Source of the DNA: Symbiodinium kawagutii
Taxonomy: Eukaryota > Sar > Dinophyceae > Suessiales > Symbiodiniaceae
DNA: 64,000 nt
Direction: 5' to 3'
Assembly: GCA_009767595.1 (NCBI GenBank)
Contig: VSDK01022105.1
Span: forward strand, 410,684 to 474,683
The position numbers and the translations under genes are program-made. Of this stretch, positions 1-10,889 are shown piece after piece; position 1 is the stretch's first letter; every line of letters starts with the position of its first letter. A model generated the notes under the pieces. That model saw nothing but the letters and a program-made list of their open reading frames with translations, had not been told where the DNA came from and did no database searches.

Positions 1-74
1 GTTCTGAGGCCAAGAAGTCCAAGAAGGACAAGGATAAGGACCGGGGATCCACACACCGGTGGTTTGAGTCACAG
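1..74 (+). CDS. Putative exon, Lys/Asp-rich (5' part outside window)
   Basis: The frame starting at base 3 is open for 24 codons. It reads SEAKKSKKDKDKDRG, then a segment ending FESQ, and stops at a CAG|GTGGTA donor. A family B foldback element begins a few bases later, so the intron starts almost with that repeat. Charged Lys/Asp runs of this kind are common in RS/KD-type nuclear RNA-binding proteins, but no domain is visible and no function is assigned. It ends in phase 0, which fits the phase-0 Arg/Ser-rich exon at 1965. Whether they belong to one transcript is inference. Confidence 0.35.
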
Positions 75-78
75 GTGG

Positions 79-260
79 TACAACAAGATGGGCCCCAACC
101 ACTTTGGTTAGTTGGTTTAGAACTAAGTTAACTAGGCTTAACCAGTTATAGGCACTTATAAGTTGGTTTATAACTAAGTTAACTATTGTTAACTACCAGT
201 TCTAGGCTTCTAGGGGCTTATAAGCCAACTTATAAACTCTAGGGGGCCACCTTGTATGTT
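79..260. repeat. Family B foldback element (long copy)
   Basis: The ends are inverted copies of each other: ACAAGATGGGCCCC on the left and GGGGGCCACCTTGTA on the right. The interior repeats GTTGGTTTAKAACTAAGTTAACT twice, so this copy is longer than the usual ~120 bp. It sits directly after the putative exon ending at 74. Confidence 0.75.
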
Positions 261-417
261 GTTGTGCATGGGGAAGACCAGTGAGAATGATCGAACTGGT
301 AGACACAAGTCTCGGCACTTGAGTAATGAACGTTTAGCAGTGATCGATCCTGGCTTGTAGCGGTTGATAATGAGTAGTAACGGTTGCTTGACCAACGAGC
401 AAGTATGGTCGACAATG

Positions 418-513
418 ACTGGTCGGTGCTTTTGAATATTTTTCATTTTCCCTAGTCGCTATTAACAAATAGTCAAGTTGACATTTTTTTCATAGGGGTG
501 GTTCAACCACACA
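418..513. repeat. Family D foldback element
   Basis: It shares with copies at 17878, 21714, 37752, 46193 and 51202 the order: GGT..TTTTGAA, CATTTTCCCTAG, a word ATTAACAAAT, TTGAC, TTTTTCATAGGGG and TGGTTCAACCAC. The outer ends are roughly inverted (GGTGGTT / AACCACC). No coding potential. Confidence 0.6.
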
Positions 514-1032
514 TTGACCCTTTCATGCCTGGAAATGGAAATGGAAAATGGTTCAACCGCCAACAAGATGAGTGGTCAATCTACCAGTTCCATTGGATTC
601 TTCGATAGGTCATGCTCGTGCCAATGGTGGAGCCCTCAAGATCACATGGAACGACGGGGGGCGCAACTGTCGGTTCGGGGCCGAGCAACCGAGCAATGCA
701 ACCCGTGGTCAGCAATGACGACCTTTGGAGGCAGCCCTTGGGCTGAGTAGAGGATATCGGTGGATGATTTACTGAGTAGAAAAATCAATTTCCTGAGTAG
801 AACTTAATCCTACTGGGAGAGATAGATCCTCTACTCAGAGCCCTGGAGATTTACTGGGTAGAAATCTCTCTCGATCACCCAAACATGAATTGAACAAGAT
901 AGATATAATAGACAGCACTTTTATGGGGGCTGTTACTGATTCACCGACTGCTGCTGGCTAGTCCAAAACACCTTTGGGACCCACCACACATGCTTACCTC
1001 TGGCAGAAATCCGGGACGGCCCCAGTAGCCCC
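514..1032. other. Non-coding stretch, no gene supported
   Basis: A short open frame (514-750) lacks convincing composition. The repeated word GAGTAGA (about 765-860) forms a short degenerate repeat. Nothing else is supported. Confidence 0.4.
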
Positions 1033-1132
1033 AGATGCTCCATTAGTCTGGCATATTCACCTACATTTACCTATAAACATGACCCAATTATGTAGGTAAA
1101 TATACCTCGATATACCTTGTATGGAGTGTTTG
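1033..1132. repeat. Family F foldback element
   Basis: It begins AGATGCTCCAT, contains GGCATATTCACCTACATTTA and its partial reverse complement TGTAGGTAAATATACC, and ends ATGGAGTGTTTGG. Copies with the same ends are at 8273, 9121 and 28100. It is palindromic overall and non-coding. Confidence 0.7.
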
Positions 1133-1964
1133 GGAGCTGCAAATAGGCTTTTGACTGTATCCACCTGTTGGTACAGCTTCTTGGGGTCCAAGCCGGGCAG
1201 AGCATCCAATGGTTCCAGTACCTGTCTTTCGAATAGGTGCCACTACTGGAGCGAGGGGCTGCCCAAGCAACAAATGTACCAAGTGATGGGTTAATAGCAA
1301 GCAACATATCCCAACTGCGAAGCTCTTGTGCCATCATGGGCTCTCAGTAAATTGGTCCCGTGGAAGAAAGAGCTGGGTCCTGGCTGAAATTGAGGGGTCA
1401 TGTGATTATGAATAGTATGGGCATGGCCATGGAGGCCAATGATCCGTAGATAAGTCACCACTTAGGCCATGGCTATGCCATGTCTTGGAAAAGATCACCG
1501 AAAGACCTCCAAGGTTTTGGGATAGCAATGCGATTCTTCATGCCGAAAGAAGGGTGCAATCGTCTCAAGACAGGGCACATCCCAACAACCATCATGATCC
1601 ATGGCCGTTCATCACCATGATTGATTAAAAACCATGAACCATCAGCATTGCTTCGATTCTCAACCATGTATTAACAACCATGAATCATTGACTATTTGCT
1701 AGCAAACATCTTGATCAACCATCAAGAATCCATAACCATCAAGAATCACTACTAACCATTAATGAATTATTACGCAGTCATTAATAACCATCAATCAAAC
1801 ATCAATGAACCATCAATTAAACACTACCAACCATTCTGAACCATCAACTATTTAATGTTCACCGTTCCCAATCATCATTGAATCAGCTAGTTGTTCAATT
1901 CTTGGGCTGTGAAAAAAATGCTGCACCGCGGACACGAGTTTCGTTCCCCACCAAACCCGCTCAG
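1133..1964. other. Non-coding stretch of degenerate AACCATCA words
   Basis: From about 1600 to 1880 the sequence is a loose repetition of AACCATCAA/CATTGAACC words on the plus strand. Short minus-strand open frames across 1071-1337 have unconvincing composition. No gene is supported. Confidence 0.4.
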
Positions 1965-2032
1965 CAGGAGCGCCGTTCCCGATCCCGCCGCCGAGACAAG
2001 GAGAAGAAGGCGCAGTTGGATGTGCCGCCATG
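1965..2032 (+). CDS. Putative exon, Arg/Ser-rich
   Basis: After a CTCAG acceptor the frame reads QERRSRSRRRDKEKKAQ followed by LDVPP, up to a possible GTATCA donor at 2033. Alternating Arg/Ser followed by Lys/Glu resembles the RS domains of splicing-type proteins (family knowledge). The phase-0 start agrees with the exon ending at 74. The donor choice is uncertain because the next exon at 2158 starts in a different phase. Confidence 0.35.
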
Positions 2033-2157
2033 GTATCAGTTCGTATTTGGTAGCAGTCACCATGCTTATCATATTATATAGACGTTAGTTCCGCTACTGT
2101 ATAGGGTTTATAATCACGGTATATCATGGTTAATTAATATACCAGTCGCAACTCCAG

Positions 2158-2254
2158 CTGCCCATCAGAAGCGAAGAACCGCCAGTTGTGTCTGAGGACC
2201 ACCCAACTAAGGATGAGCCACCGTTTGTAGCTGATGCACCCAGGACTTGTAAAG
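2158..2254 (+). CDS. Putative exon, acidic and Pro-rich
   Basis: Between a TCCAG acceptor and an AAAG|GTTTGT donor the frame is open for 32 codons. It reads LPIRSEEPPVVSEDHPTKDE and continues with PPFVADAPRT. The composition is clearly protein-like compared with the other two frames. No domain is recognised. Confidence 0.35.
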
Positions 2255-3169
2255 GTTTGTCCCACATGAGTCGGTAGACCCTATTTAACCGGCAAGCTTG
2301 TCATTTTTGACCATCCAGCACCATTTGCCACCATTCATCAACCGTTAAAAAGCAATTGCTGTGCGCAGTTTCATATCCACTACATAGTGGGTCCCGTTTT
2401 GTACAGTGGAATGCCGCTGACCCACAACTTGTTGTGGTTTTGCATGTTAGTGAACAAACAATGTCATGCAGCAAGATTCGATCAATCAACCGCCAAGAAT
2501 GCATCATAGGATGATTGCACGAAAGAGTTGAGTGGGCGAAAGCTCGCCGCGCGAAGGGCCATCAGCAATCGTAAAGATCTGAGCGCCCGGGGGTTTATGG
2601 TCGGATCTCCCGTGATTTCCCGATATGATCGGTATAGCTATGAGAGCGTTTTGCCTTGTCTCCGGTTTTTGTGGCACTTGAATCATACCAATGAAATGAG
2701 GGCTCACAGCAGTATCCCTACTGTGGTTGGTGATTCTTTTGGATCATCATAAGCTATGGTAGGAACCAGCTTACTTAACCAGGGACAAGCAGGGGCTCTT
2801 GAACCAGCTTATCAGCCATGTTGTTAACCATTTGTTTCAAGGTCTTAATTCACTATTGTCATTACTTGGATGATCCATTCCAGATTTGCTTGCCAGTTGG
2901 AGGCGTGTCGCCGGGGAGTTGGGAATGGTCAACACAGATGCTGAAGCAGACAGCAAAGCTATAGAATGTTCTACTAATATGGCGATGGGTCATCGGCAAC
3001 CAGCCAAACACATCCAAAAAATGAATAAATGAATAGATGAATAGATGAACATCCTTGCTCGCTCGGCCAAACTGGTCATTGATGGGGCCACCAGGCTTGG
3101 ACCACAGAAAAAAGGCATTGAATTTTGGAAGAACAACGTGTCATGAACGCGATCGAGATTCATCAATTT
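2255..3169. other. Mostly non-coding; one weak GC-rich island
   Basis: A GC-rich patch at 2504-2610 (plus-strand frame ending HQQS, or the longer open frame 2528-2752) may hold an exon, but no splice pair is convincing. The rest shows degenerate AACCA / TGGTT words only. Confidence 0.3.
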
Positions 3170-3285
3170 AGGTGGGCCCCCGACCGCAAAGAACTGTTGA
3201 TTTATAACTAGCTAAACTAGGGTGATTTCTACCAGTGAAAGGGTGTGAACTAGTCAACTTATAACTTCCGGGGGCCCTCCTTGTA
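3170..3285. repeat. Family B foldback element
   Basis: The ends GGTGGGCCCCCG and CGGGGGCCCTCCTTGTA are inverted. The interior carries TTATAACTAGCTAAACTAGG and AGTCAACTTATAA. The length matches other family B copies. Confidence 0.7.
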
Positions 3286-4288
3286 TCACTGAACTGCCCC
3301 AAATCCGACATCATGTCGGAACATGCAGGCGGCACATCTTTGCAGCTGGCAGTATTTCATGCTACACAATTAGTGGAATGCCATCCAGTGCTTAAAAGAT
3401 GAACTCATTATAGATTAGATACTCAAGGACTTCTGACGAATCCTTTGATCAGGCATGGTTTCCATGCTGGTCAAAGACCATCCAATCCCCTCTTCAGAGC
3501 TGGTTTCTGCTTGTGAAGATGTTTCCAGATCCACCGTAGCAGACTTGCTGAGCCAGAACTATCACGTAATTCATGGGGGATTATGGTGATCCTCACCTTG
3601 GGAACCCTACAACACTCAGGGGCACCATCTCGTTGATGTGGCAAGATGTTGCAACATCGATGCATCAAACCCGATCGTTGCCTGGGGGAAGCATTGCCAA
3701 CCAGACGTGGAGCAATATCAACCAGGGTGGATCCACCGCGCAGTTGCCAACTGCTACTGTTGAACCTTCCAATGCACAACCTTATTCAATCGGACCAGCG
3801 TTGTGCAAGATGCATGATAATGTATGATCAATGGTATGTGTACCTATGTGTGATTAATGTAATGAAATGTAATAATTCATAGTGAACCCTAATCTAATGT
3901 CATCTATGTGTGTCACACATGCTATGTCATGTATGTTGTGTTTGTTTTGCTATGCATCTATGCATGCTATCTTTACTATGGTATATTTTGTTGCATGTTG
4001 AATGTTGTACTGCGTACTAATCATGCATTCATAATCATGCTCAACATATCATGTACCTAGTCATAGGATGTCATAGGTAGATTATAAAGTACCATGTACT
4101 TGCTATCTTCATAGCCAGATTGGATAGGCATGTTACCCTTTAGAAACTATACAATATGTATGTATATATATATGTAATATAACAAAATATAACCTTATAT
4201 TTAGGCAGAAGCACCTGAAATCCCTTTCATGTACAAAGGCGGACAAGTGTAGAAAGGCAAGCTTATTATAGGATAATTACATTTGATC
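3286..4288. other. Mixed stretch; both-strand open frames at 3471-3880
   Basis: Frames are open on both strands over 3471-3882 (102 codons minus, 84 and 78 plus) without a clear winner. From 3800 on the DNA is TATG/CATG-rich with a short TA run near 4160. No gene is supported. Confidence 0.3.
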
Positions 4289-4387
4289 AGTTTCTCAAAA
4301 CAGGGAACCCCCAAGTCGTCCAAGATAAACAATTTAAAGTAATAAACCGTCCATTTTGGACAACCTCTATTTTGAAAAACAACCATG
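4289..4387. repeat. Family A foldback element (diverged)
   Basis: TTTCTCAAAACAGGGAACCC at the left faces CTATTTTGAAAAACAACCAT at the right, with an internal AGTAATAAACCG..CCATTTTGG. This is the family A arrangement seen intact at 16061. Confidence 0.6.
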
Positions 4388-4549
4388 TATGCAGAAATAA
4401 ATACACAGAACAGGGTTTGGAATAATCTCTGGAAAATCACCACTTTTCAAGAGAAAGCCTGGGATATCAGGTATTTCTATGGTGGGTTTTTCCATTGCTT
4501 TTTAAGAGAAACCCTGCTATCTCCATGTAGATCTCAGCATCTTTGACAG

Positions 4550-4680
4550 GAGAAGGACCGTGACCGTGACCGCGGTGAGCGCGCTGATGCTCCTCCTGCT
4601 CGACAGACTTCCGAGGAGCGCAGGGCAATGATTGCATCCTGGAACGCAGAGAAGGAGCCTTGGCGAAGAACGAAGCCTTG
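4550..4680 (+). CDS. Putative exon, charged Asp/Arg repeats
   Basis: After a TTGACAG acceptor the frame reads EKDRDRDRGERADAPPARQ and then TSEERRAMIASWNAEKE, open to about 4680 (possible donor at TTG|GTCAAT). The Arg/Asp dipeptide run matches the style of the exons at 3 and 1965, so all three may belong to one RS/KD-rich protein. That link is inference and the 3' boundary is soft. Confidence 0.35.
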
Positions 4681-5559
4681 GTCAATGATGGAATTTGTTG
4701 TGCTGAATGGTCAAAATGGTTTATTGTTAGTGATTAAGTCAGTGATGGTTGATTAGAGTCTATGGTGAAGAATGGTTGAGGAGATGGAATTCATTCCTTG
4801 GGTCCTTGCTTGGGAGGGCGCGATTCGGGGCCGCCAAGGGTATCCCTCTACCCGGTAACGGGGGAGCCAGTTGGAGCGGTCCCCCGGAGTGCCCGGGCTG
4901 GATGATCTGAATGCTGGCTATGGGTCATGCATTTCACCAACCAATAATGAAGGGTAAAAACCAGCAAAACCATAGGGAAAACAATGGTTAATGATGGTTG
5001 AGAATGGTTAATGATAGGCATTGATGATGGTTAATGAATGGTTTTTGCGGGTTAAGCAATGGTTGCTGATATGAATGGCTGATGATTGAGAATGGCTTGT
5101 GCTTGGGTCCCTGTGAAATGAGTATTGATCAGAAGCATATTCAACTGGATGTAAATGGTGGAAAGTACTGGCAAGAGGTGTCCAAACAAGGGGCAAAGAA
5201 TCATTACGCCTTTTGATCATGCAGGGTTCTTCTAGCTAGTCCCTAGGGGATTGTTATTAGCCTTCATGAAGATTGCGTGGAAGTGAAAAGAGGCATGAAG
5301 ATTCCTAGTTTCAAGGCCATGTGCAAGGCTAGCTGTTGCTTTTTTGGGTCGAGTATTACGCAGGTTACTTTGGCCTATCGCGATCCACTGGACGTTCCCA
5401 TGTTTTGGGCCTAGAGAAGGTGACAGGGGTATGACATGGGTATAAAAAAAAATCCAACAAAGACCTACTGCCCAGTTCTCCCGTGGTTTCAAACATTTCC
5501 TTTTTTCCCTGGGATGATGAAACTCAATTCGACGTGGTGATGGAAGCATCAGCCAGTTC

Positions 5560-5760
5560 GGACTGTCGTACTCAGCTCATGGTACGGGTCACAGGGATCC
5601 CCGTGTTCAACGCTTGACCCCTCAGTCACTGAGGAGGGAGGTGCTGTGGCCTGAGATCTTTGCGCGGGTAGCAATATGCAGAGAGCAGCTGTTGTAGCCC
5701 AGCACCGGATGAGCGCCAGTGGGGACGGGGGAATTCGCAGATCAAAATATCACGCAGTTC
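5560..5760 (+). other. GC-rich island, possible exons
   Basis: Two short frames look protein-like: LRREVLWPEIFAR before a possible GTAGCA donor at about 5669, and RAAVVAQHRMSASGDGGIRR after a GCAG near 5682. Splice assignment is not secure. A minus-strand frame also crosses it. Confidence 0.2.
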
Positions 5761-6299
5761 GTGATGTTCAAAGATTTTCTTTGTGCTTCTATAGTTTGGA
5801 AGTTTCGGATATTGTGATACCACCAACAGATATGCATAAAACATGAAACACATGTTAATGTGGTTGGGAATGCTCTGTAATGATTGTGTTTAGCAGATTA
5901 ATTGACTTACTACGGTTGATGCATCTTAACATGGATAGCGATGGCTACCAATAACATTGATGGTCAATGACGGTTAACGATGACAAACAACGGTCAATGA
6001 TGGTTCGTGATGACTTTTTGGAGTAAAGATGGTTCATAGCCACAAATGGCCAAGGACAATAACTCCATTAGTTTCCACTTCCCCAAGCTCAGTCACGAGC
6101 AGTCACGCGGTGCTGCTGTGTCATACTTCAGCATTTTGATACCGATTCCACAGCGGGAGCGCTGCTTGAAAATCGCAGCTGTTTTCGCTGCTGCTTGGGT
6201 ATCTCTACAGGTTGGGGATGTGCCGTTGGATGTGGCCAATTGGCCGCTGGTAGGGTCTTCAAAGGGGGAGCTATGTACATGTGTATGTATGTATTTACA

Positions 6300-6625
6300 A
6301 TTTACATGTACACATCTACAATATATATATATATATATATGGTCAAATATCATTTATATATATATTTATACATATATAGATACGTGAGTGTGTATCTATT
6401 AACTTATTTATTGACAATGTTATGGTAATATGTGTTATCAGCTTCTTTGCTTATGGGCAAAAGGCATATTTTCTGTGCAAATAGCATTGAAAATGCTGTT
6501 TTTGTAGGTTCTAGGGGGGGTGAGCATGCATATATATATATATATATATATTTACATATATATATACATTTATATATTTTTAAATATAAAAGTACCGTGA
6601 AGAACAAAGTATACTGCGATTGAGC
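6300..6625. repeat. TA/TATG microsatellite tracts
   Basis: Runs of (TA)n at about 6318-6341 and 6530-6552, with looser ATATAC words around them. The several short open frames here (YIYIYIY-type) on both strands are artefacts of the repeats. Confidence 0.7.
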
Positions 6626-6641
6626 TATGTACTACAACTGT

Positions 6642-6721
6642 GTGGTGGTTTTGAACATTTCTTGTTTTCCCAATATTTGGGATGATTGTTCCCATTGACT
6701 AGCACAATGACACCACCAACG
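6642..6721. repeat. Family D-like foldback element (short)
   Basis: GGTGGTTTTGAACATTTCTT at the left, a TTTTCCCA core, TTGACTAGC, and CACCACCAAC at the right keep the order of family D but with a shortened interior. Confidence 0.4.
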
Positions 6722-7332
6722 AGGATACCAAGCCGCATGTATTGTTTACAAAGCATATAATTACAGAGTGGTAACCCCTGGCTATAAATTGTTTATGACC
6801 CTCCTCAGCATACTTATATCTACCATAACTGAAAGTTCCCCTCCTTGCAACCTAATTCAACTCACTGACGGGGTACTACTCTATAAGTGGGATTGCTTAA
6901 CATGTTGGACATCTTGTGCCCAGTCAGTTCGCATCGGATCTACGATCATCGAGCAAGATGCAGCTGTTTGGAAGCCAGCTGCGTTCTACCTCCACAAATA
7001 CATGGGTGGTGTATTGTCCTGGATTTTCTGTGATTTTATACTATTGTTGGTATAATGACATACCATAGATATATTGGTCAACGCCAATCATGGAGTTGTT
7101 TAGTGGCCATTACAGTAGTAATCATTATATATGAAAATCATGGATTTTCTTTGATTTTTTGGTATCGTTGATTAGCGTATGATCCCCATAATGAATTCTT
7201 GATCCTTGAATACTGACACACCATAAATGATCATTGGTGAACACCAATCTCGGAGTTGTTTAGTGGCCATTTAGCATTGTTGGCAGAGATTTCCTCCATG
7301 AACTTTCAGTTGTCAGGCCGGGGCTGGGACAG

Positions 7333-7458
7333 CAGGGCAGGGGGAACCTCCTTTGGCCCACTATTCCATGGATTGGCGGCAACGGAGCTGGGGGCAATTC
7401 GGAGCTACCAGTGTTCCAACCAAGGGCTCGCATAGAAATCATCGGTTTCATCGGGGAA
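7333..7458 (+). CDS. Putative exon, Gly-rich
   Basis: Between a GGGACAG acceptor and a GAA|GTAACG donor the frame is exactly 42 codons, phase 0 to phase 0. It reads QGRGNLLWPTIPWIGGNGAG and ends PRARIEIIGFIGE. The composition is protein-like; no domain is recognised. A minus-strand frame (7260-7478) also spans it but is less plausible. Confidence 0.4.
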
Positions 7459-7529
7459 GTAACGACATGTGGCATCAACTGGTACCATGCACATATGCTA
7501 TGTCAGAATCTGTGCCTGATATTACTACC

Positions 7530-7850
7530 CCCACTAGCAATCAAGAAACAACAAGTTGCCGACATTCCTATGTGTTTATGCATTTGTATGTATATTTTGT
7601 CATATGTGCACATACATGTGTACAGCGTATATGTATGATATATTGTGCATATTGATTATGTATAATTATTTGATATACGTTTGCAGAATGAGAGCAGATA
7701 TCTATGTATCTAAGCAATATGTGCATATATACCTGTGAACATCATAGGAATCTACAGGAATCTAAATACTACATAGGTAACTACAATAGAATAATGATAG
7801 TGAACATAGGACAATAGGTATCTATAATTATAAACCATAGATTCCACTCC
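7530..7850. other. AT-rich TATG/CATA stretch
   Basis: Degenerate TATGTATA/ACATAGG words only. Open frames here are Tyr/Cys/Ile-rich repeat artefacts. Confidence 0.5.
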
Positions 7851-8007
7851 AACAGGTGAGGTCGTGCCAGCATTTGCAGGTGGTGGGTGGTGCTATGAAG
7901 GTCGAGTAGTTGGACGCCCGTCCCTGGCCCTTCACCGGGGGGCACGTGGGGAAAGGGGTCGCAGGTTGATCTGCTCAGGTGGTCTTGAACCTTTCGTAGA
8001 GCTCACC

Positions 8008-8237
8008 TGGTAGCCTTTGGTCACATGGAAACCCTGAGAAACCCTGGAAAGCTTGGGAACAGACTATGGTTGGCAACATGTTTAATAGGGAAACCAGGAT
8101 GGACTTGGCGCTGCACCAGGAAACCCTTGCCTAAACTAACATGGAAATGGATTATGGCAATATTTTATTGGGAAACCCTGGGAAGCAACTTTAAGTGGTT
8201 GATTTTCCACTTCTAGGTTTGTTTACCAGAGGGTATG
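8008..8237. repeat. Family E-like foldback element (enlarged)
   Basis: It begins ACCTGGTAGCCTTTGGTCAC, repeats GGAAACCCTGRGAA words internally, and ends GATTTTCCACTTCTAGG..TTTACCAGAGGGTAT, which is the family E right end (compare 11772 and 11941). Confidence 0.45.
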
Positions 8238-8272
8238 GTTAGTCAACGGCTATGGTTGATGTTTGATAAGCC

Positions 8273-8354
8273 AGATGCTCCATGTATGGCATATTCACCT
8301 ACATTTACCTATAAAATACCCCAAATGTAGGCCAGAATTACTTGCAGTGTTTGG
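8273..8354. repeat. Family F foldback element
   Basis: AGATGCTCCATGTATGGCAT then ATTCACCTACATTTACC and a partly inverted AAATGTAGGCC, ending GCAGTGTTTGG. Same ends as the copy at 1033. Confidence 0.7.
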
Positions 8355-9120
8355 GTAGGCAATTTGGTAAACTTGGTAAACATTGCTCTGGTTCCGTGGA
8401 ACATCTACCATATCGAAATAGCTGGTTGTGCCGAGCAAAAATGATGATGGCTTTAGCTTCCAAGATATTACCAGTGAGTACCCACTGGTAATCGAACATT
8501 TGTGGCTGGATCATCACATATTTCTTCAGCTGACTTATTGGAATGGCCATTCTCCAGCCAGCTATAGTACCAGAGCGCAAGTAGGATATTTGCCGACCAA
8601 CACAAGAGCATACTTTTCTTGCAGGACATCGGAGATTGGCTTTGATTATGCTGGATGATGCTGGATGATCATAATTGGCCATGGTGATGGTCATTGATTT
8701 AGTGGTATTTGTTGGTTATCGCTATGACGTGTTGATGCTTGCTAGTGTTGTCAATCAACATGAACCAGCACTATTGAGCATCATCATCACCATCATCAGC
8801 AACATTGTCTTCATCATCATCGTGTTATGTCATCATCATGAAACAAAGCCGATGATTATATAGTCAATGACAATGACAAAACATGCAACGGATCATTATC
8901 ATCAGTGATTCATCATCCTTTTCCTTCTCGGCAATCCTGAAGCTGATCAGAGAACTTCACCATTTCAAGTCATTGGTGATTTAGACAACGGAGGCCAGGA
9001 TCCTCTATGCTGCCTTCACCGAATTCAAGCTATGGGAAAACAACTCTATGCAAAGACTGCTTTTTGGACATCTAAGATGGTCCTGAATTCCGGAAGTACA
9101 AATGATCACAACCGTGGCTC
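8355..9120. other. Non-coding or weakly coding
   Basis: Both strands are open over 8338-8694 without a preferred frame. 8750-8870 is a loose CATCAT repeat. A short frame near 8930-8965 (LKLIRELHHFK) may be exonic but has no secure splice sites. Confidence 0.3.
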
Positions 9121-9208
9121 AGATGCTCCATGTGGCTGGTACATTTATCTAGATTTACCTATAGAATGACCCCAATGTAGGTTCATATGCCATACATGGA
9201 GCGTTTGG
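9121..9208. repeat. Family F foldback element
   Basis: AGATGCTCCATGTGGCTGGT at the left, ACCTATAGAATGACCCCAAT in the centre and CATGGAGCGTTTGG at the right. Same plan as 1033 and 8273. Confidence 0.7.
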
Positions 9209-9402
9209 TTGCTTATCTATGCCTCACAGGTATGAACCTTATCAAGCCCCAACTTGGTTGGATTCTCCTTCACCCATGACGCATGATCCAACTTGTTCGG
9301 TGAACAGGGCCCCCGATACGAGGAATGCTCCAGTGCTTGTTTCGGCCCCCTGCCCCGTTGAACTTAAACTTCTCAGAAAGCATGGTTTAGACTTTTGTTT
9401 GC

Positions 9403-9490
9403 ATGGTGGGCCCCCAACAAGCTCTAATCTATAAGTTGGTTTGTAACTAAGGTAACTATCAGTTGTGGTAGATACACCTCTAATTAAGTG
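9403..9490. repeat. Family B foldback element (right end lost)
   Basis: GGTGGGCCCCCAACAAGCTC followed by ATAAGTTGGTTTGTAACTAA matches the family B left half. The inverted right end is not recognisable. Confidence 0.5.
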
Positions 9491-10165
9491 GCCTATCAAC
9501 CAACTTCAGACTGCTATTTCTCGATTTTCAGCTGTGTTTAGCGGTTTTTCAGATTGCTGAGAAGGGCTTGGACAGTCTTTTTTTACAGCTTGGAATGGAA
9601 CGAACACCTTGGAGTTGATTACGGATGTTCGAATGGATTTCACCAGGAAAAATTGAGTTTTCAGTGGTTGATCAATCAGAGACCATGTTGATTGGAATCT
9701 CTAGGAACTAATGGCTGTATGATGGTTGTTGGTATGACCATTTGCTGTTATTCTTGATCAATAGCTAGGTCGTTCAGAATGCTTATGAAGCATCAGTAGC
9801 CATTGATTCATTGACTCGCCAGTCCTTTATGCGCATCACGTTGTGGATGTTTGACCTTGCAACCCAAGTCGGTGGCCAAGATTTTGGACATTTCTACTGT
9901 TAGAAATTCCCGATTCCATATATCGGTTGCTACGTCACTTCTGGCCACCAACTTGCTTGGTCATAACACAACTGAATTTGTTGATAGCATCATGTTTTGT
10001 TTGTCCAACTAATGTCTTGCTACACGTTGTTTCCCCATATGATCCACCAGTCTTGGGATATCAAACCCCACCAGCTGGGACCCGCCTGATGTAGCCAGCA
10101 GACACCACCGCCATGGCTCCAGCCGGGGAGCAAAACGTCATGGGAAAGGATGAGCTGAAGCCGAG

Positions 10166-10252
10166 CTGAACCAAACCTGAACCAAACCTGCACCGAACCT
10201 GAACCAAGCTCAACCAAACCTGAACCAAACCTGAACCAAAACTGAACCAACT
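10166..10252. repeat. 11-bp tandem repeat (CCTGAACCAAA)
   Basis: About eight imperfect copies of CCTGAACCAAA in tandem. The complementary strand gives a Gly/Ser/Val/Phe repeat open frame that is an artefact. Confidence 0.8.
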
Positions 10253-10484
10253 GGAACTCTGAAGCTCACTGAATCAGAGCAACCTGAGTCTCACCTGCGC
10301 AATCCCGGAATCCCGGTGCGCAGGCCGCCAGGGTGCCCGTTGTGACTTCAACTCACTCCAGCTTCGAATTTCCCATGCTTTTCACCAACCATCAACAAGC
10401 ATCAAGAACCATGATCAGCATGAGCCACCATGAGCCAAGCATCAAGAACCATGAGCCACCATGATCCATCACCAAGCTTACCAG

Positions 10485-10638
10485 TCGTGCGAGACTCGTC
10501 GCACCCGCCCCCGGAGATCCTCCTGACCCATGGACTCTCCCGTGCCGCACGTGCGGCACGGAGCTGCGACGCCTACGCCACGGTCGTCCCCTGGAGAGCC
10601 ATGGAAGAGGCGGGTCAGCCCCGGCGGCAGCACTGCGG
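10485..10638 (+). CDS. Putative exon ending at a family B repeat
   Basis: After a TTACCAG acceptor the frame (two leading bases) reads VRDSSHPPPEILLTHGLSRA and ends EEAGQPRRQHC. It closes at GCGG|GTGGGA, where the next bases, GTGGGACCCCAGCAGGTTGA, are a family B left end. The donor would thus be supplied by the repeat, as at 75 and 12701. GC content is far above the flanks. No domain is recognised. Confidence 0.45.
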
Positions 10639-10639
10639 G

Positions 10640-10885
10640 TGGGACCCCAGCAGGTTGATTTGTTGGGTTAGAACGGGGTTTTGATAGGAGATGATAGAGG
10701 ATGATAGAGGATGATAGGAGATGATAGAGGATGATAGATGATAGGAGATGATAGGGGATAATAACCAAGAATGATGGTTTCTGATAGGATATGATTGGAT
10801 ATGATATATAGCGATATGAAATCGTAAATAGATGGCACAAGGTGGACCCCCAGCAGTTCGATTTGTTGGGTTAGGTCACCACCTA
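10640..10885. repeat. Partial family B ends with a GATGATAGAG minisatellite between
   Basis: GTGGGACCCCAGCAGGTTGA..TTGTTGGGTTAGA (10640-10672) and GTGGACCCCCAGCAGTTCGA..TTGTTGGGTTAGG (10842-10876) are two direct copies of a family B end. Between them lies a tandem of GATGATAGAG / GATGATAGGA units (about 10684-10815). It looks like a duplicated repeat end with an expanded middle. Confidence 0.55.
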
Positions 10886-10889
10886 TCAC

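Noticed and set aside
10020-10250. Minus-strand 76-codon frame rich in GSGSVQVWFRFGS
   Set aside because: It is a translation of the 11-bp CCTGAACCAAA tandem repeat.
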